This document shows positions 55,901 through 60,800 of a stretch of 64,000 nucleotides of DNA, in pieces. The stretch comes from Certhia americana (taxonomy: Eukaryota > Chordata > Aves > Passeriformes > Certhiidae): NCBI GenBank assembly GCA_018697195.1, contig JAGMWU010000042.1:782222-846221 (forward strand), in the 5' to 3' direction. The stretch's first letter is position 1. The number at the start of each line of letters is the position of its first letter. The notes beneath the pieces are model-generated. The model was not told the origin of the DNA. It worked only from the letters and a program-made list of their open reading frames with translations, and ran no database searches. The position numbers were made by a program, and so were the translations under genes.

Positions 55901-57770
55901 TGAGCTTACTTCTCCCAAACTCACACAACAGGTTACCAGCAGAAGTAAGACCTAGGGCAACAGAACAGCATTCAAGTGATCCATGTGTGACCTAAAGCAC
56001 ACTACCAAGCTGACTGAAAATCCTAGTAATACTATGTCTTGACTAGGATAAATTTTTTTACACAGCATAGTTGTAGTTAAAGTTCAACTACACCAGTTGC
56101 ACCACACTGGCTCACTGCTCTCAGGTGGAACAGGGCAGAGAAACAGCAGGGTAAAAGGTAGAAAACTCATGAGTTGAGATAGACAGCTTAATAGGGAAAG
56201 CAAAAGCAACACAAGCAAGCAGAACTAAACAAGGAATTCATTCACTGCTTTCCATGGGCAAGCAGGTGCCCAGCCCTCTCCAGGAAAGCAGGGCCCCACG
56301 TAACAGTGACTTGGGAAGACAAATCACTTTGAACATCCCCTCACCTCCTTCTCCTTCTCCCTCTTTTATAAACTGAGCCTGACACCATATGTAGGGGATA
56401 TCTACTAGGTCAGCTGGGGTCACTGTGTCTCCTGCCAGTTCCATTTGCACTCTCAGCCCCTTCACTGGTGGAGTGAGGAGCAGAAAGGCTTTGCCTCTGT
56501 GTAAGCACTGCTCAGAAACAAATTAAACATCCCCATATTATCAGCACTATTTCCAGCACGAATTCAAACCAGGGCCCACACTAGCTACTATAAAGAAAAT
56601 TAACTCTATCCCTGCAAAACCAGCAAAAGCATGCAAGCAGCTCAGTGTTTAATACCTTCATAAGCCACACCTTCAACAAAACATCCTTTCAGTTTTTGGA
56701 TTATTCCAGTTCTCTGGGGTAGCATATACAAGCACAAATCCATCACCCAAGAAGACATAAGGAGTAAGAGTTTAGGTCACAGCAGGGGAAAAAAAAAAGG
56801 AAAGCTAGATCTGTACCAGTCTTTCATGGCCCTAAAACTACCATCAAGACTAAAACTACCATTATTATTCACCATAGCCTGGCAGGGTAACTGAGTGATA
56901 TAAGACAGCAAGAGGATTTAGTTCCTATTAATTCCAGTGACAGTTGCCACAGTTCTGCCTCCAAACAAAATCTCAGTGCCTGAGTACAAGGGAGTAGTGA
57001 ACTATGAATGCCACAGTAAAAGTGGCTGTTATACCTTCCCTACAGATTGCTCATTCAAAATATCCCTTGTCCATGAAGGGGGATTCAGACTCAATATGTA
57101 GAAAAATGCCTACAAGGGTGATAAGAACGCAGAGAATGTATCACATGAGAAATTAAAATTGTTCAGCTCATGTACCCTAGAAAAAAACAAGTTGATAGGA
57201 CATGCTATGATTGCTATCTCTAAATATGCATCAGGACAATAAATGCAAAGAAGGAAAAAGAGCTATTTAGACTCAAGGACAGTGCTGTCACACAAGAAAA
57301 AAAGTGGGTATAAACTTGCTCCCAAAGTTTAGGTTGGAAATTAGATTGACTGTAATAGCAGTGAGCACTGCAGAAAAGCTGTCAGTATACTTTCATCTGT
57401 GGATTGCACTTGAGAAAAGGAAATCTCCAAAGGTAAGTTTATCCCCTAACACAACGCTCTAAAGACAAGGAGAAAACTGAAAGGATGCCAATGGACAATG
57501 CACCTGCTATGCTAGAACCAAATGGTCTTGAGAATACAAACTATGAGCAGACAAACAAAGAAAAGGCTCCTTGCAAATTGCCTGGCTTACCCTGTTGAAC
57601 ACCGGTAACATCATGTACAGTTTTTCTTCCTGCTCTTTCTGGGTCATGTGCCGTGGAGGATGACAGAGCTCCGTGAAGAGGCGCCGCAGATGCATCAGGC
57701 CCAGCGCGTTGTCCTGGGGGCTGCACTCTTCCTGCCGGGGCCGGCCCATGATCCTCTTCACCATATTCAT
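207..57770 (-). CDS. WDFY3: WDFY3/ALFY, N-terminal part of the coding sequence (26 coding exons, spliced; continues left of window)
   Basis: Known family role: WDFY3 (ALFY; Drosophila blue cheese) is a very large scaffold that links ubiquitinated, p62-bound aggregates to the autophagy machinery through C-terminal PH-BEACH, WD40, LIR and FYVE modules. Seen here: an ATG in good context opens [15 protein letters not shown], the recognised vertebrate N-terminus. Twenty-six minus-strand exons then follow with GT-AG borders and matching phases, totalling 4751 nt with no internal stop. Residues 1-1088 look helical and ARM-like. Residues about 1089-1300 form a ConA-like lectin fold ([25 protein letters not shown]). 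Residues after 1300 return to helical sequence. The C-terminal half, including every domain with a known ligand, lies left of the window. The continuous frame and near-identity to the mammalian protein as I remember it argue for an intact, strongly constrained gene rather than a pseudogene. No competing gene was found on either strand. Confidence 0.97.
462..535 (-). CDS. WDFY3: WDFY3 coding exon 25 (residues 1506-1529)
   Basis: Acceptor attctgtatttcag, then [18 protein letters not shown] ... LLTES and two bases of Ser, donor gtacga. At 74 bp it is the shortest exon here and is separated from exon 26 by an intron of only 93 bp, the shortest intron in the window. Confidence 0.95.
536..2104 (-). 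other. WDFY3: WDFY3 intron 24
   Basis: GT-AG intron of 1.57 kb between exons 24 and 25. AT-rich; no repeat, RNA gene or extra exon recognised. Confidence 0.85.
2105..2257 (-). CDS. WDFY3: WDFY3 coding exon 24 (residues 1455-1505)
   Basis: Acceptor tttactttttcaag, then [18 protein letters not shown] ... FQDLLCDFE, donor gtatgt. The 153-bp exon is phase 0 at both ends. A second GT lies 4 nt downstream of the donor. The first is chosen because exon 25 begins with a whole Val codon (GTC TGG). Confidence 0.95.
2258..3717 (-). other. WDFY3: WDFY3 intron 23
   Basis: GT-AG intron of 1.46 kb. Short open frames inside it show no similarity that I recognise. Nothing else seen. Confidence 0.85.
3718..3908 (-). 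CDS. WDFY3: WDFY3 coding exon 23 (residues 1391-1454)
   Basis: Acceptor gtctgtgctcag; two bases complete Gly, then [18 protein letters not shown] ... MERIKGYQ, donor gtatgc. Very conserved hydrophobic helices ([23 protein letters not shown]). The acceptor is a CAGGAG tandem: use of the second AG would delete one Gly and keep the frame. Confidence 0.96.
3909..4310 (-). other. WDFY3: WDFY3 intron 22
   Basis: GT-AG intron of 402 bp, very AT-rich, with a pyrimidine tract (tctctgtctgtgctcag) before exon 23. No repeat seen. Confidence 0.85.
4311..4422 (-). CDS. WDFY3: WDFY3 coding exon 22 (residues 1354-1390)
   Basis: Acceptor gttttcttttcttcag, then [18 protein letters not shown] ... IGAALIGYL and one G, donor gtgagt. 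Ala replaces the Gly I remember in mammalian LGISSHEN. The exon joins exon 23 through a split Gly codon. Confidence 0.96.
4423..5292 (-). other. WDFY3: WDFY3 intron 21, mostly filled by a CR1 copy
   Basis: GT-AG intron of 870 bp in which about 85% is one old CR1 LINE fragment lying in the same orientation as the gene. Only about 100 bp next to exon 22 and about 20 bp next to exon 21 look non-repetitive. Confidence 0.85.
4530..5275 (-). mobile_element. CR1 LINE fragment (reverse-transcriptase region), degraded
   Basis: Read on the minus strand, the sequence matches avian CR1 ORF2 and its downstream region as I know it, including the block around [10 protein letters not shown] and [10 protein letters not shown] of the reverse-transcriptase core. 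On the plus strand this appears as the familiar motifs ggtcttccctggactcactc and catccagatccctctggatg. Substitutions and at least one frame change mean it is long dead: the conserved acidic catalytic motif lies in a different frame and is altered. The edges are approximate. The 3' tail of the element is not visible at the left end. Confidence 0.85.
5293..5453 (-). CDS. WDFY3: WDFY3 coding exon 21 (residues 1300-1353)
   Basis: Acceptor ttttgtctttaag; two bases complete Cys, then [19 protein letters not shown] ... DSKAIAKQ, donor gtatgt. The first 17 residues are a polar Ser/Pro linker, the remainder is conserved ([13 protein letters not shown]). An old CR1 copy ends about 20 bp beyond the donor. 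Retention of that intron would extend the frame by 114 codons before a stop. Confidence 0.95.
5454..6094 (-). other. WDFY3: WDFY3 intron 20
   Basis: GT-AG intron of 641 bp. The part next to exon 20 is a C/T-rich stretch on the plus strand (5985-6020). No repeat recognised. Confidence 0.85.
6095..6326 (-). CDS. WDFY3: WDFY3 coding exon 20 (residues 1223-1299; end of ConA-like lectin domain)
   Basis: Acceptor gctcccttacag, then [17 protein letters not shown] ... SFQAVYVP and one T, donor gtaagt. [17 protein letters not shown] and [16 protein letters not shown] close the lectin-like fold. The exon is the most GC- and CpG-rich stretch seen in the window. For that reason the two other minus-strand frames are also open, but only this one continues from exon 19 to exon 21. 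Confidence 0.95.
6327..7319 (-). other. WDFY3: WDFY3 intron 19
   Basis: GT-AG intron of about 1.0 kb. A T/G-rich plus-strand patch lies at 7164-7262. A long minus-strand open frame runs from here into exon 20 but in the wrong frame for WDFY3. Confidence 0.85.
7320..7501 (-). CDS. WDFY3: WDFY3 coding exon 19 (residues 1162-1222; ConA-like lectin domain)
   Basis: Acceptor gttttttcctctag; two bases complete Val, then [19 protein letters not shown] ... DGQLVNTVK, donor gtaaaa. [14 protein letters not shown] and ALYLDGQLV are hallmark strands of concanavalin-A/LamG-like folds. A 38-nt adenine run lies about 400 bp upstream in the preceding intron. Confidence 0.95.
7502..9636 (-). other. WDFY3: WDFY3 intron 18
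   Basis: GT-AG intron of 2.1 kb. It holds the 38-nt adenine run described separately. The rest is plain AT-rich intron with no recognised repeat. Confidence 0.85.
7903..7940 (+). repeat. Adenine homopolymer, 38 nt
   Basis: An uninterrupted run of 38 A, preceded by aataaataaataaatt and followed by ggtctccc. By far the longest homopolymer in the window. In the WDFY3 pre-mRNA it is a U-tract about 400 nt upstream of exon 19. Confidence 0.97.
9637..9855 (-). CDS. WDFY3: WDFY3 coding exon 18 (residues 1089-1161; start of ConA-like lectin domain)
   Basis: Acceptor cttttaattttttag; two bases complete Gly, then [19 protein letters not shown] ... KEELLQNY and one G, donor gtaaga. [11 protein letters not shown] followed by RLLTVVRR and QHYVCLAIV is the alternating beta-strand pattern of the ConA-like fold found next to ARM repeats in BEACH proteins. 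The 219-bp exon is phase 1 at both ends. Confidence 0.95.
9856..10620 (-). other. WDFY3: WDFY3 intron 17
   Basis: GT-AG intron of 765 bp with a poly-T-rich tract before exon 18. No repeat recognised. Confidence 0.85.
10621..10721 (-). CDS. WDFY3: WDFY3 coding exon 17 (residues 1055-1088)
   Basis: Acceptor cttgtgtttaacag; one base completes Gly, then [18 protein letters not shown] ... SGIGT and one G, donor gtgagt. A short Ala/Asn/Gly-rich linker leading into the ConA-like domain of exons 18-20. Confidence 0.95.
10722..12289 (-). other. WDFY3: WDFY3 intron 16
   Basis: GT-AG intron of 1.57 kb. No recognised repeat or additional exon. Confidence 0.85.
12290..12521 (-). CDS. WDFY3: WDFY3 coding exon 16 (residues 978-1054)
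   Basis: Acceptor cttctcctgtag; two bases complete Asn, then [17 protein letters not shown] ... EFDTSLEGF and two bases of Gly, donor gtaagg. Contains the conserved [20 protein letters not shown] block. This begins the transition from helical repeats to the beta-rich lectin-like domain. Confidence 0.96.
12522..13823 (-). other. WDFY3: WDFY3 intron 15
   Basis: GT-AG intron of 1.3 kb, very AT-rich between about 13000 and 13250. No recognised repeat. Confidence 0.85.
13824..13936 (-). CDS. WDFY3: WDFY3 coding exon 15 (residues 940-977)
   Basis: Acceptor attctctttcttag; one base completes Arg, then [19 protein letters not shown] ... SLSFEPEMR and one A. Two GT dinucleotides sit 4 nt apart at the donor (GAA|GTAG|GTGC). 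Only the first, gtaggt, joins exon 16 in frame, giving ...EMR-N-S-MVTS.... The exon has no long uninterrupted frame of its own and was found by homology. Confidence 0.94.
14451..14496. repeat. Perfect 14-bp inverted repeat with 18-nt loop
   Basis: The left arm cacagggacttcag (14451-14464) and right arm ctgaagtccctgtg (14483-14496) are exact reverse complements around an 18-nt spacer. Transcribed RNA from either strand could form a 46-nt hairpin. No surrounding gene or known structured RNA was recognised. Confidence 0.95.
14645..14960 (-). mobile_element. CR1 LINE 3'-end fragment
   Basis: The plus strand opens with tcacagaaccccaggatggt then gggttggaatggaccttta, the reverse complement of a CR1 3' end, followed by the usual CR1 3' region (ggggcattcaccgtttctct, tctaatttaaatctagcctc). 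The element is therefore in the same orientation as WDFY3 and truncated at its 5' side, as most CR1 copies are. Confidence 0.9.
15117..15331 (-). CDS. WDFY3: WDFY3 coding exon 14 (residues 869-939)
   Basis: Acceptor tctctttttcag, then [18 protein letters not shown] ... LQPMVL and two bases of Arg, donor gtcaga (non-consensus at +3, with a strong G at -1). Conserved helical block containing [13 protein letters not shown] and a short acidic/His loop ([10 protein letters not shown]). Open frames on the opposite strand here are shadows of this conserved exon. Confidence 0.96.
15332..17950 (-). other. WDFY3: WDFY3 intron 13
   Basis: GT-AG intron of 2.6 kb, of which about 1.56 kb is one CR1 copy (15715-17275). 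A GT-rich, imperfect patch occurs at 15481-15530. The remainder shows nothing recognisable. Confidence 0.85.
15715..17275 (-). mobile_element. CR1 LINE, 1.56 kb, 5'-truncated, with reverse-transcriptase region
   Basis: Left edge ggaaaaagacctttaagatc is the reverse complement of the 3' end of the avian CR1 class with tail ggtcttttccaacctaaat. Moving right, the sequence follows CR1 ORF2 backwards: the endonuclease-distal and reverse-transcriptase segments are recognisable near 16440-17260 (for example tttcaccaggagaatgcagt and ccagctccctctgcaccctt). Frames are broken by indels and stops, so it is a dead copy. Same orientation as WDFY3. Confidence 0.9.
17951..18128 (-). CDS. WDFY3: WDFY3 coding exon 13 (residues 809-868)
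   Basis: Acceptor tctgtcctgcag; one base completes Arg, then [17 protein letters not shown] ... [11 protein letters not shown], donor gtaggg. The first half ([23 protein letters not shown]) is the most variable stretch of the gene in this window compared with remembered mammalian sequence, consistent with a disordered linker. The second half ([18 protein letters not shown]) re-enters conserved helix. Confidence 0.95.
21876..21892 (+). repeat. Adenine homopolymer, 17 nt
   Basis: Uninterrupted run of 17 A inside intron 12; flanks are ordinary intron sequence. Confidence 0.95.
22765..22782 (+). repeat. Adenine homopolymer, 18 nt
   Basis: Uninterrupted run of 18 A inside intron 12; flanks are ordinary intron sequence. 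Confidence 0.95.
23396..23479 (-). CDS. WDFY3: WDFY3 coding exon 12 (residues 781-808; small exon)
   Basis: Acceptor ttttgtctgtag; one base completes Ser, then [18 protein letters not shown] ... ALSRK and two bases of Arg, donor gtaccg (weak at +4 to +6). The 84-bp exon is phase 2 at both ends and encodes a Ser/Pro/Thr-rich, probably disordered linker. It sits between introns of 1.9 and 5.3 kb, so it could behave as a cassette exon (inference). Confidence 0.92.
24107..24160 (+). repeat. Imperfect (GT)n simple repeat
   Basis: GT dinucleotides with interspersed GA and GG units, giving gtgagtgtgtgagagtgtga and similar stretches. Interrupted, so probably an old microsatellite. Confidence 0.9.
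24602..24950 (+). mobile_element. CR1 LINE 3'-end fragment, opposite orientation to the gene
   Basis: The plus strand reads as CR1 sense: gagaaaaggaggcacaggga, then agtttagatttgatatttgg, tcaagcattggaacagctga, catccctggggatctttag and finally ctccaacctaaatgatccca. This is the 3' region and 3' end of the same broad CR1 class seen at 15.7 kb. It is 5'-truncated. Being antisense, it could pair with the minus-oriented CR1 copies in the same pre-mRNA. Confidence 0.88.
25416..25873 (-). CDS. WDFY3: WDFY3 coding exon 11 (residues 629-780)
   Basis: The 458-bp exon begins after acceptor ttgtccacag with [18 protein letters not shown] and ends [13 protein letters not shown] plus two bases of Ser, donor gtatga. 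Contains the highly conserved [20 protein letters not shown] block. It was the first segment that identified the gene. One long uninterrupted open frame covers it. Confidence 0.97.
27844..28251. mobile_element. Candidate 408-bp element with 8-bp terminal inverted repeats (solo LTR or MITE-like)
   Basis: The segment starts tggcagtc and ends gactgcca, an exact 8-bp inverted pair giving TG...CA termini. It is clearly more GC-rich than the flanking intron. A direct repeat caaata lies at 27836-27841 and 28254-28259, two bases outside each end, so it may be a target-site duplication with slightly different true borders. Inside is a 68-nt imperfect hairpin (28057-28124). A 135-codon open frame on the minus strand covers nearly all of it without resemblance to any protein I know. 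The identity of the family is not recognised, and LTR or DNA-transposon derivation are both possible. Confidence 0.45.
28057..28124. repeat. 68-nt imperfect hairpin inside the candidate element
   Basis: The outer arms gaccatgtgct (28057-28067) and agcacatggtc (28114-28124) pair perfectly. The inner arms aggcca (28084-28089) and tggcct (28092-28097) pair around a 2-nt loop. In between, roughly half the positions pair (including a GCAGC/GCTGC block). The size is similar to a pre-microRNA, but no expression evidence is available. Confidence 0.85.
28409..28602 (-). CDS. WDFY3: WDFY3 coding exon 10 (residues 564-628)
   Basis: Acceptor tttctgagcag; two bases complete Gly, then [18 protein letters not shown] ... 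LQLKTDILR, donor gtaggt, ending on a codon boundary. The last Arg is AGG immediately before the donor, as required by exon 11 starting with GCC. Helical repeat sequence with a short acidic loop (SPSGEDD). Confidence 0.96.
28603..30787 (-). other. WDFY3: WDFY3 intron 9
   Basis: GT-AG intron of 2.2 kb. A more GC-rich patch at 29850-30200 carries no repeat that I recognise. Confidence 0.85.
30788..30886 (-). CDS. WDFY3: WDFY3 coding exon 9 (residues 531-563)
   Basis: Acceptor aattttttttgtag; two bases complete a Val codon, then [17 protein letters not shown] ... LLQGSNTNA and one G, donor gtgagt. The 99-bp exon is phase 1 at both ends. The N-terminal [10 protein letters not shown] is polar and is the most diverged part against my memory of the mammalian protein, which seems one residue longer here. 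Confidence 0.93.
30887..32246 (-). other. WDFY3: WDFY3 intron 8
   Basis: GT-AG intron of 1.36 kb. AT-rich, nothing recognised. Confidence 0.85.
32247..32714 (-). CDS. WDFY3: WDFY3 coding exon 8 (residues 375-530)
   Basis: The largest exon in the window (468 bp). Acceptor cccgatttag; two bases complete Gly, then [18 protein letters not shown] ... [10 protein letters not shown] and one G, donor gtagtg. It is dense in Leu/Ile helices typical of an ARM-like solenoid (for example [16 protein letters not shown]). Phase 1 at both ends, so skipping would preserve the frame but remove about 156 residues. Confidence 0.96.
32715..35183 (-). other. WDFY3: WDFY3 intron 7
   Basis: GT-AG intron of 2.5 kb. 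Very AT-rich, with a 15-nt A run near 34334. Nothing else recognised. Confidence 0.85.
35184..35350 (-). CDS. WDFY3: WDFY3 coding exon 7 (residues 319-374)
   Basis: Acceptor tgtactttag; one base completes Arg, then [17 protein letters not shown] ... FAVPQPAGK and the first base of Gly, donor gtgagt. The first half is strongly helical. The second half ([18 protein letters not shown]) is a Pro/Gly-rich loop, probably a flexible linker between helical blocks. Confidence 0.95.
35351..38011 (-). other. WDFY3: WDFY3 intron 6
   Basis: GT-AG intron of 2.7 kb. Contains a short CR1 3' fragment (37571-37665) and otherwise plain AT-rich sequence. Confidence 0.85.
37571..37665 (-). mobile_element. Short CR1 LINE 3'-end fragment
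   Basis: atttaggttggaaaagacct, then agatcaccgagttcatttgt and caagtccaccactaaaccat reproduce the reverse complement of an avian CR1 3' end. Only about 95 bp remain; same orientation as WDFY3. Confidence 0.88.
38012..38198 (-). CDS. WDFY3: WDFY3 coding exon 6 (residues 257-318)
   Basis: Acceptor attcttttcag; the first two bases complete Glu, then [19 protein letters not shown] ... YNFLCDLLL and two bases of Arg, with donor gtaggc. The sequence was read directly from the minus strand and joins exons 5 and 7 without a stop or frame change. Confidence 0.95.
38199..40811 (-). other. WDFY3: WDFY3 intron 5
   Basis: GT-AG intron of 2.6 kb. Holds an LTR 3' end (38612-38777). A GC-richer patch at 40260-40480 matches nothing that I know. 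Confidence 0.85.
38612..38777 (+). mobile_element. ERVL-like LTR fragment, 3' part (R-U5 end)
   Basis: The right end resembles the 3' end of avian ERVL-type solo LTRs: polyadenylation signal aataaa at 38711-38716, then acctactttatcctttgccc, tctagtctctgttccaggtc and a terminal ggcatca. Sequence upstream (tggtctggctggactcttgc) fits the same LTR class. No internal retroviral genes are present, and the 5' end of the LTR was not found, so this is an old non-coding remnant. Family assignment is from memory. Confidence 0.55.
40812..41004 (-). CDS. WDFY3: WDFY3 coding exon 5 (residues 193-256)
   Basis: Acceptor cctatttcag, then [18 protein letters not shown] ... SVNVVKYIH plus one G, donor gtatgt. 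It encodes 64 codons that look like paired amphipathic helices around a Trp/Pro-rich turn ([10 protein letters not shown]). It joins exon 6 through a split Glu codon. Confidence 0.96.
41005..42098 (-). other. WDFY3: WDFY3 intron 4
   Basis: GT-AG intron of 1.1 kb. No recognised repeat or exon. Confidence 0.85.
42099..42260 (-). CDS. WDFY3: WDFY3 coding exon 4 (residues 139-192)
   Basis: Acceptor cttccccag, then [18 protein letters not shown] ... [13 protein letters not shown], donor gtaaga. The exon is 162 bp, phase 0 at both ends, so skipping it would keep the frame. It is Leu-rich helical sequence of the N-terminal ARM-like region with an acidic/Pro turn ([11 protein letters not shown]). 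Confidence 0.96.
42261..43304 (-). other. WDFY3: WDFY3 intron 3
   Basis: GT-AG intron of 1.0 kb. A slightly GC-richer patch at 42800-42960 is not recognised. Confidence 0.85.
43305..43414 (-). CDS. WDFY3: WDFY3 coding exon 3 (residues 102-138)
   Basis: Acceptor cctcctacag; the first two bases complete the Glu codon begun in exon 2. It encodes [17 protein letters not shown] ... LLASSGQ and ends on a codon boundary with donor gttagt. My remembered human sequence has Ile where Val stands in FLEVNQ, a conservative change. Both sides join in frame to exons 2 and 4. Confidence 0.95.
43415..50833 (-). other. WDFY3: WDFY3 intron 2
   Basis: The longest complete intron in the window (7.4 kb), GT-AG. 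Contains a tRNA-headed SINE near 47.9 kb, A-rich low-complexity tracts at 46835-46865, 47150-47235 and 48850-48895, and otherwise unremarkable sequence. Several minus-strand open frames of 110-145 codons match nothing I know. Confidence 0.85.
47914..48026 (+). mobile_element. tRNA-derived SINE with CR1-like tail (TguSINE1-like), partial
   Basis: The left part gatgttggttaaagcc resembles a degraded tRNA A-box region, and ggttcagttca at 47943-47953 fits a pol III B box (GGTTCRANTCC). This is followed by gatggacttgatgacccttg and cccttccaactcaaaatatt, the 3' tail shared by CR1-X LINEs and the zebra-finch tRNA-Ile-derived SINE. The middle of the tRNA head seems deleted. If correct, it points to a passerine host. 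Confidence 0.6.
50834..50957 (-). CDS. WDFY3: WDFY3 coding exon 2 (residues 61-101)
   Basis: The acceptor ttggtttag is followed by [18 protein letters not shown] and the exon ends ...RRRASNKST plus one G, with donor gtattg (phase 1). The sequence is amphipathic helix-like, part of the N-terminal helical region. The first base of the next Glu codon is contributed here and completed by exon 3. Confidence 0.95.
53717..53732 (+). repeat. (AC)8 microsatellite
   Basis: Eight perfect AC units in intron 1. Confidence 0.95.
54867..54912 (+). repeat. Polypurine tract
   Basis: An almost pure A/G stretch on the plus strand with G5 and G6 runs followed by A8. It forms part of a wider purine-biased region that has a second polypurine block at 55407-55436. 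Confidence 0.85.
57095..57400 (+). mobile_element. Ancient CR1/L3-like LINE fragment
   Basis: The plus strand shows a weak match to old amniote CR1 copies: gaaaaagagctatttagact, then gtgggtataaacttgctccc and tttaggttggaaattagatt. Divergence is high and edges are uncertain. It lies about 190 bp from coding exon 1. Confidence 0.45.
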
Positions 57771-57801
57771 CTTGGCTGACTTCTGGAAGCTCTCTTGTAT
57801 C
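57591..57801 (-). CDS. WDFY3: WDFY3 coding exon 1 (5'UTR end plus residues 1-60)
   Basis: The acceptor ctgaacag precedes 31 nt of 5'UTR (57801-57771), then ATG at 57770-57768. The exon encodes 60 whole codons ending [10 protein letters not shown], followed by donor gtaagc (phase 0). The start has A at -3. The second Met, two codons on, has A at -3 and G at +4, a better context. The 31-nt leader has no in-frame stop, so the start choice rests on the conserved vertebrate N-terminus. Further 5'UTR exons must lie to the right. Confidence 0.96.
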
Positions 57802-60800
57802 CTGTTCAGAAAGGAAAAGGAACTTGCTGAATACGAGAGACTGAGGCATCATTCCACCAAAGCCTTCAGATACATTGCACCCACTCTCACCAGAAGTACC
57901 TTACTGCAGTTAGGAGCATTAGTTGATTTTATATGCCAGGCATTGATTAGGACATGCCTGGAGGATTTAAAGCCAACAACTTGAAAGAGAAAAGCATCCG
58001 ATATTCTCTAGCAAAAAGCACGGCTGGCCGGGTTTTGAACACTGCAAAAGGCTTAGGTACTTTTTATTGAACAAGTTTCATGATCTTTTGGTGCACATCC
58101 CACAGCATTTACAACAGTGTTGTCTACGTAATGCAAAGCATTCTCAAATTAATTCTAGAATAAAAACAGTACTTTAAAATCTAATCACAAAACACCTTCC
58201 AACTCGCTCAGACATTGGCTTTATCATACAGAGACAGCAATAGATTTTTTCCTGACTTTCCTATGGCAAAGAGACAAAGCTATCATTCATCTCATCCTTC
58301 AGCTACTGGCTCTGCAGAATAACACCTCAGTCTTCAAGTAAACAACATGGATCAAACCTTGCACTAGAGGTGTAAGGGTCAGAGCAGATAAATCCCTAAA
58401 ACAGATGTAGCCAATTGGACATTGCAGCAAAAGGGACTAATCTCACAACCGTGTTCATGTTAGGGAAGGAGTAAGGGGAATACATGGAAAACACTTTCTG
58501 CTCCATATATAAAGACCACCAACAAGGAAATACTCCACAGAATTGCAATGCCTACATCTTACTGCTTAAATGCAGATGAAAAACCAAAGGTCAGTAACAA
58601 CTGTAAAAATTATTCAAGAGCAGAAAATGCCTTGCAGCAAGAAACTCAAATAATTATATAATAATTTTTGATAATTTTTTATCAAATAATTTAAATCAAA
58701 TATATATATTTGATATATTATATCAAATATATTTTATATATTTTATCAAATAATTTTATTTATTATTTTATCAAATAATTTTGATAATTATTTCAATTAT
58801 AAAAAAGAGAGGTTAGCATGGAGGGTCAATCAATAAAAGGAGAAGTGATGATTCCAAAGGTGCTGTAATTAGAGTAATGAAGGGAAAGTAGACATTACTG
58901 AAGAACTCCAACCCAAAGATTAAGTTGTGATGAAAGACAGCAGCTGGATGCTAAAGCCAGGAAAATAACCCCAATAACAAACTAGAGCTATGCTTGTAAA
59001 AGTGAAGGCGATTAATACTAATAAGAAACACTAATAAAAGGAAAATATTCTCTCTCTAACCCAAAGAAAGAGATACCTTTCTGGAACACATTCATAAAAC
59101 ATATCCATAAGGTATTTTACTAACACATAGTAAAACATTAGGAACTAATGCTAATGAACATTTTGGTACATTTTGGTATGCAAAAAATAATTCATGAAGC
59201 GAGAAGTCATCAGAAAAGCTAAGTTACAAGCCAGCAACTGTCAGTTCATGCTGGAAATGTGCACTGGCTTTTCACAACTGAAGAAAAATTAGATAGAATT
59301 GAATGTTGTATTTTAGTGTATCATTCCTAAGAAATAACATAGGTAACACTTTGAATCAGTATTAATCACACTGCTTAAAATAAAACAACAGTTTCCTCCA
59401 AAAAAACAATAGCTTTTCCCAAACTCCTCAGTTTGGGGATGCTTCTTTTGCTGTAACAGGTAAACTAACAGAATACTACATCTGAGTTCAAATCTTCACT
59501 GCCTAAGCTGCAGGAAAAAAGCCTGCACCTTCTTTTTAATAAAATCTTTTTTAAAAAAATGAAAATTTATTTTTATGATTCACAAAATGCTGAGAACTTA
59601 TATACCCACCCAAAACTCATACTGTCATCAAATCCATGACTGCTGTGGACTTTTGCTCATTTGGCCCATTTTTCTTTTAAATTCTATTGCTTTATTCAGC
59701 CTAAGTACACACTTAAAACAGAAATTTACACTGGTTCAGCCATACACTTGTAATTATAGATCTGACAATTTCTGTATAGTCAGAGAAGTCCAAATGAACA
59801 TTACACACTATTTTCCTGGTGTACAGGAGCCTACTGGGATGGCATGTCACACCTGTGATCTATTTACCTCCACCAGGGCAGTTAACTCCCACAGATGACA
59901 AATGCAGAGAACAATTAAAATAGTCCTCACTTCCCCAACAGAGTCATAGTCCCTCCTGTCCATTCCTCACATAAGCAAGTATTCAACCTCAACATAAAAG
60001 ACTGGGCAGAGAGGAGAGAGGATGGAACATATTATAAATAACATCCCAATTAATTACTTTTTTTTTTAAAGAAGTAACTGAATTCCAAAATAGATACTAC
60101 TTCTGGAATTATTCCAGCGTTGTCTCCTACTGTGCTTCTCTCCTATTAAAAAAAATGCTAGTGTTGGCTCCAGGCAATGTCATCTGAAATATACTGTACA
60201 TGAAAGCTGAAAGAATTTCTGTGATTTATTTTTGCCTGCCCAAATCCAGTGATATTTTCTCTGATTATCACAGCACAGATTATCTATAGGAAGAGAGCTG
60301 CTGGCTCTGGGAACTCCAGCATTAGGCTCAAATCTTAGATATGTGCAAGTGAACAGTGAAAGAACAAATTGCTTCTTTGTCCTGTAGGAATATTTTGACT
60401 GAGGTTTTCTTTGTTTAGAATTAGGCCTGCAGAAGAGAAAGCAGTACACCTAAACTTTTTATTATAAACAAAAAGTATCTAGAAAAAAAGTCTTCCTGTT
60501 CTACAAAGTGAAAGCATCTGCATGATCCTCAGTCAGTCACAACCATCAACATGCAACTTGAATTCAGCATCAAGACCTGGTAGACCCCTTAATGTCAAAA
60601 CAAAAATGATTCCAGTATTATTTTCAGTAAGTTGCTTCACCTGTTCACAACTGCTTGTTTATACCACATGACAGTCAAGCACCCTGCACAGTAATTAAGA
60701 AAAGCAAGCTCAAAAGTTAGGAAACACTTGTCTTGGTAAATGATTGTCAAGCTTGAATTAGGCCTGGCTCTGCACACGCATTGCAGTAGAATCTGAAATC

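Larger units (their letters stand above)
50958..57590 (-). other. WDFY3: WDFY3 intron 1 (first intron inside the coding sequence)
   Basis: GT-AG intron of 6.6 kb. Contains a 163-codon orphan open frame (51018-51509), an AC repeat, a purine-biased stretch at 54.6-55.5 kb and an ancient CR1-like fragment near 57.1-57.4 kb. Confidence 0.85.
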
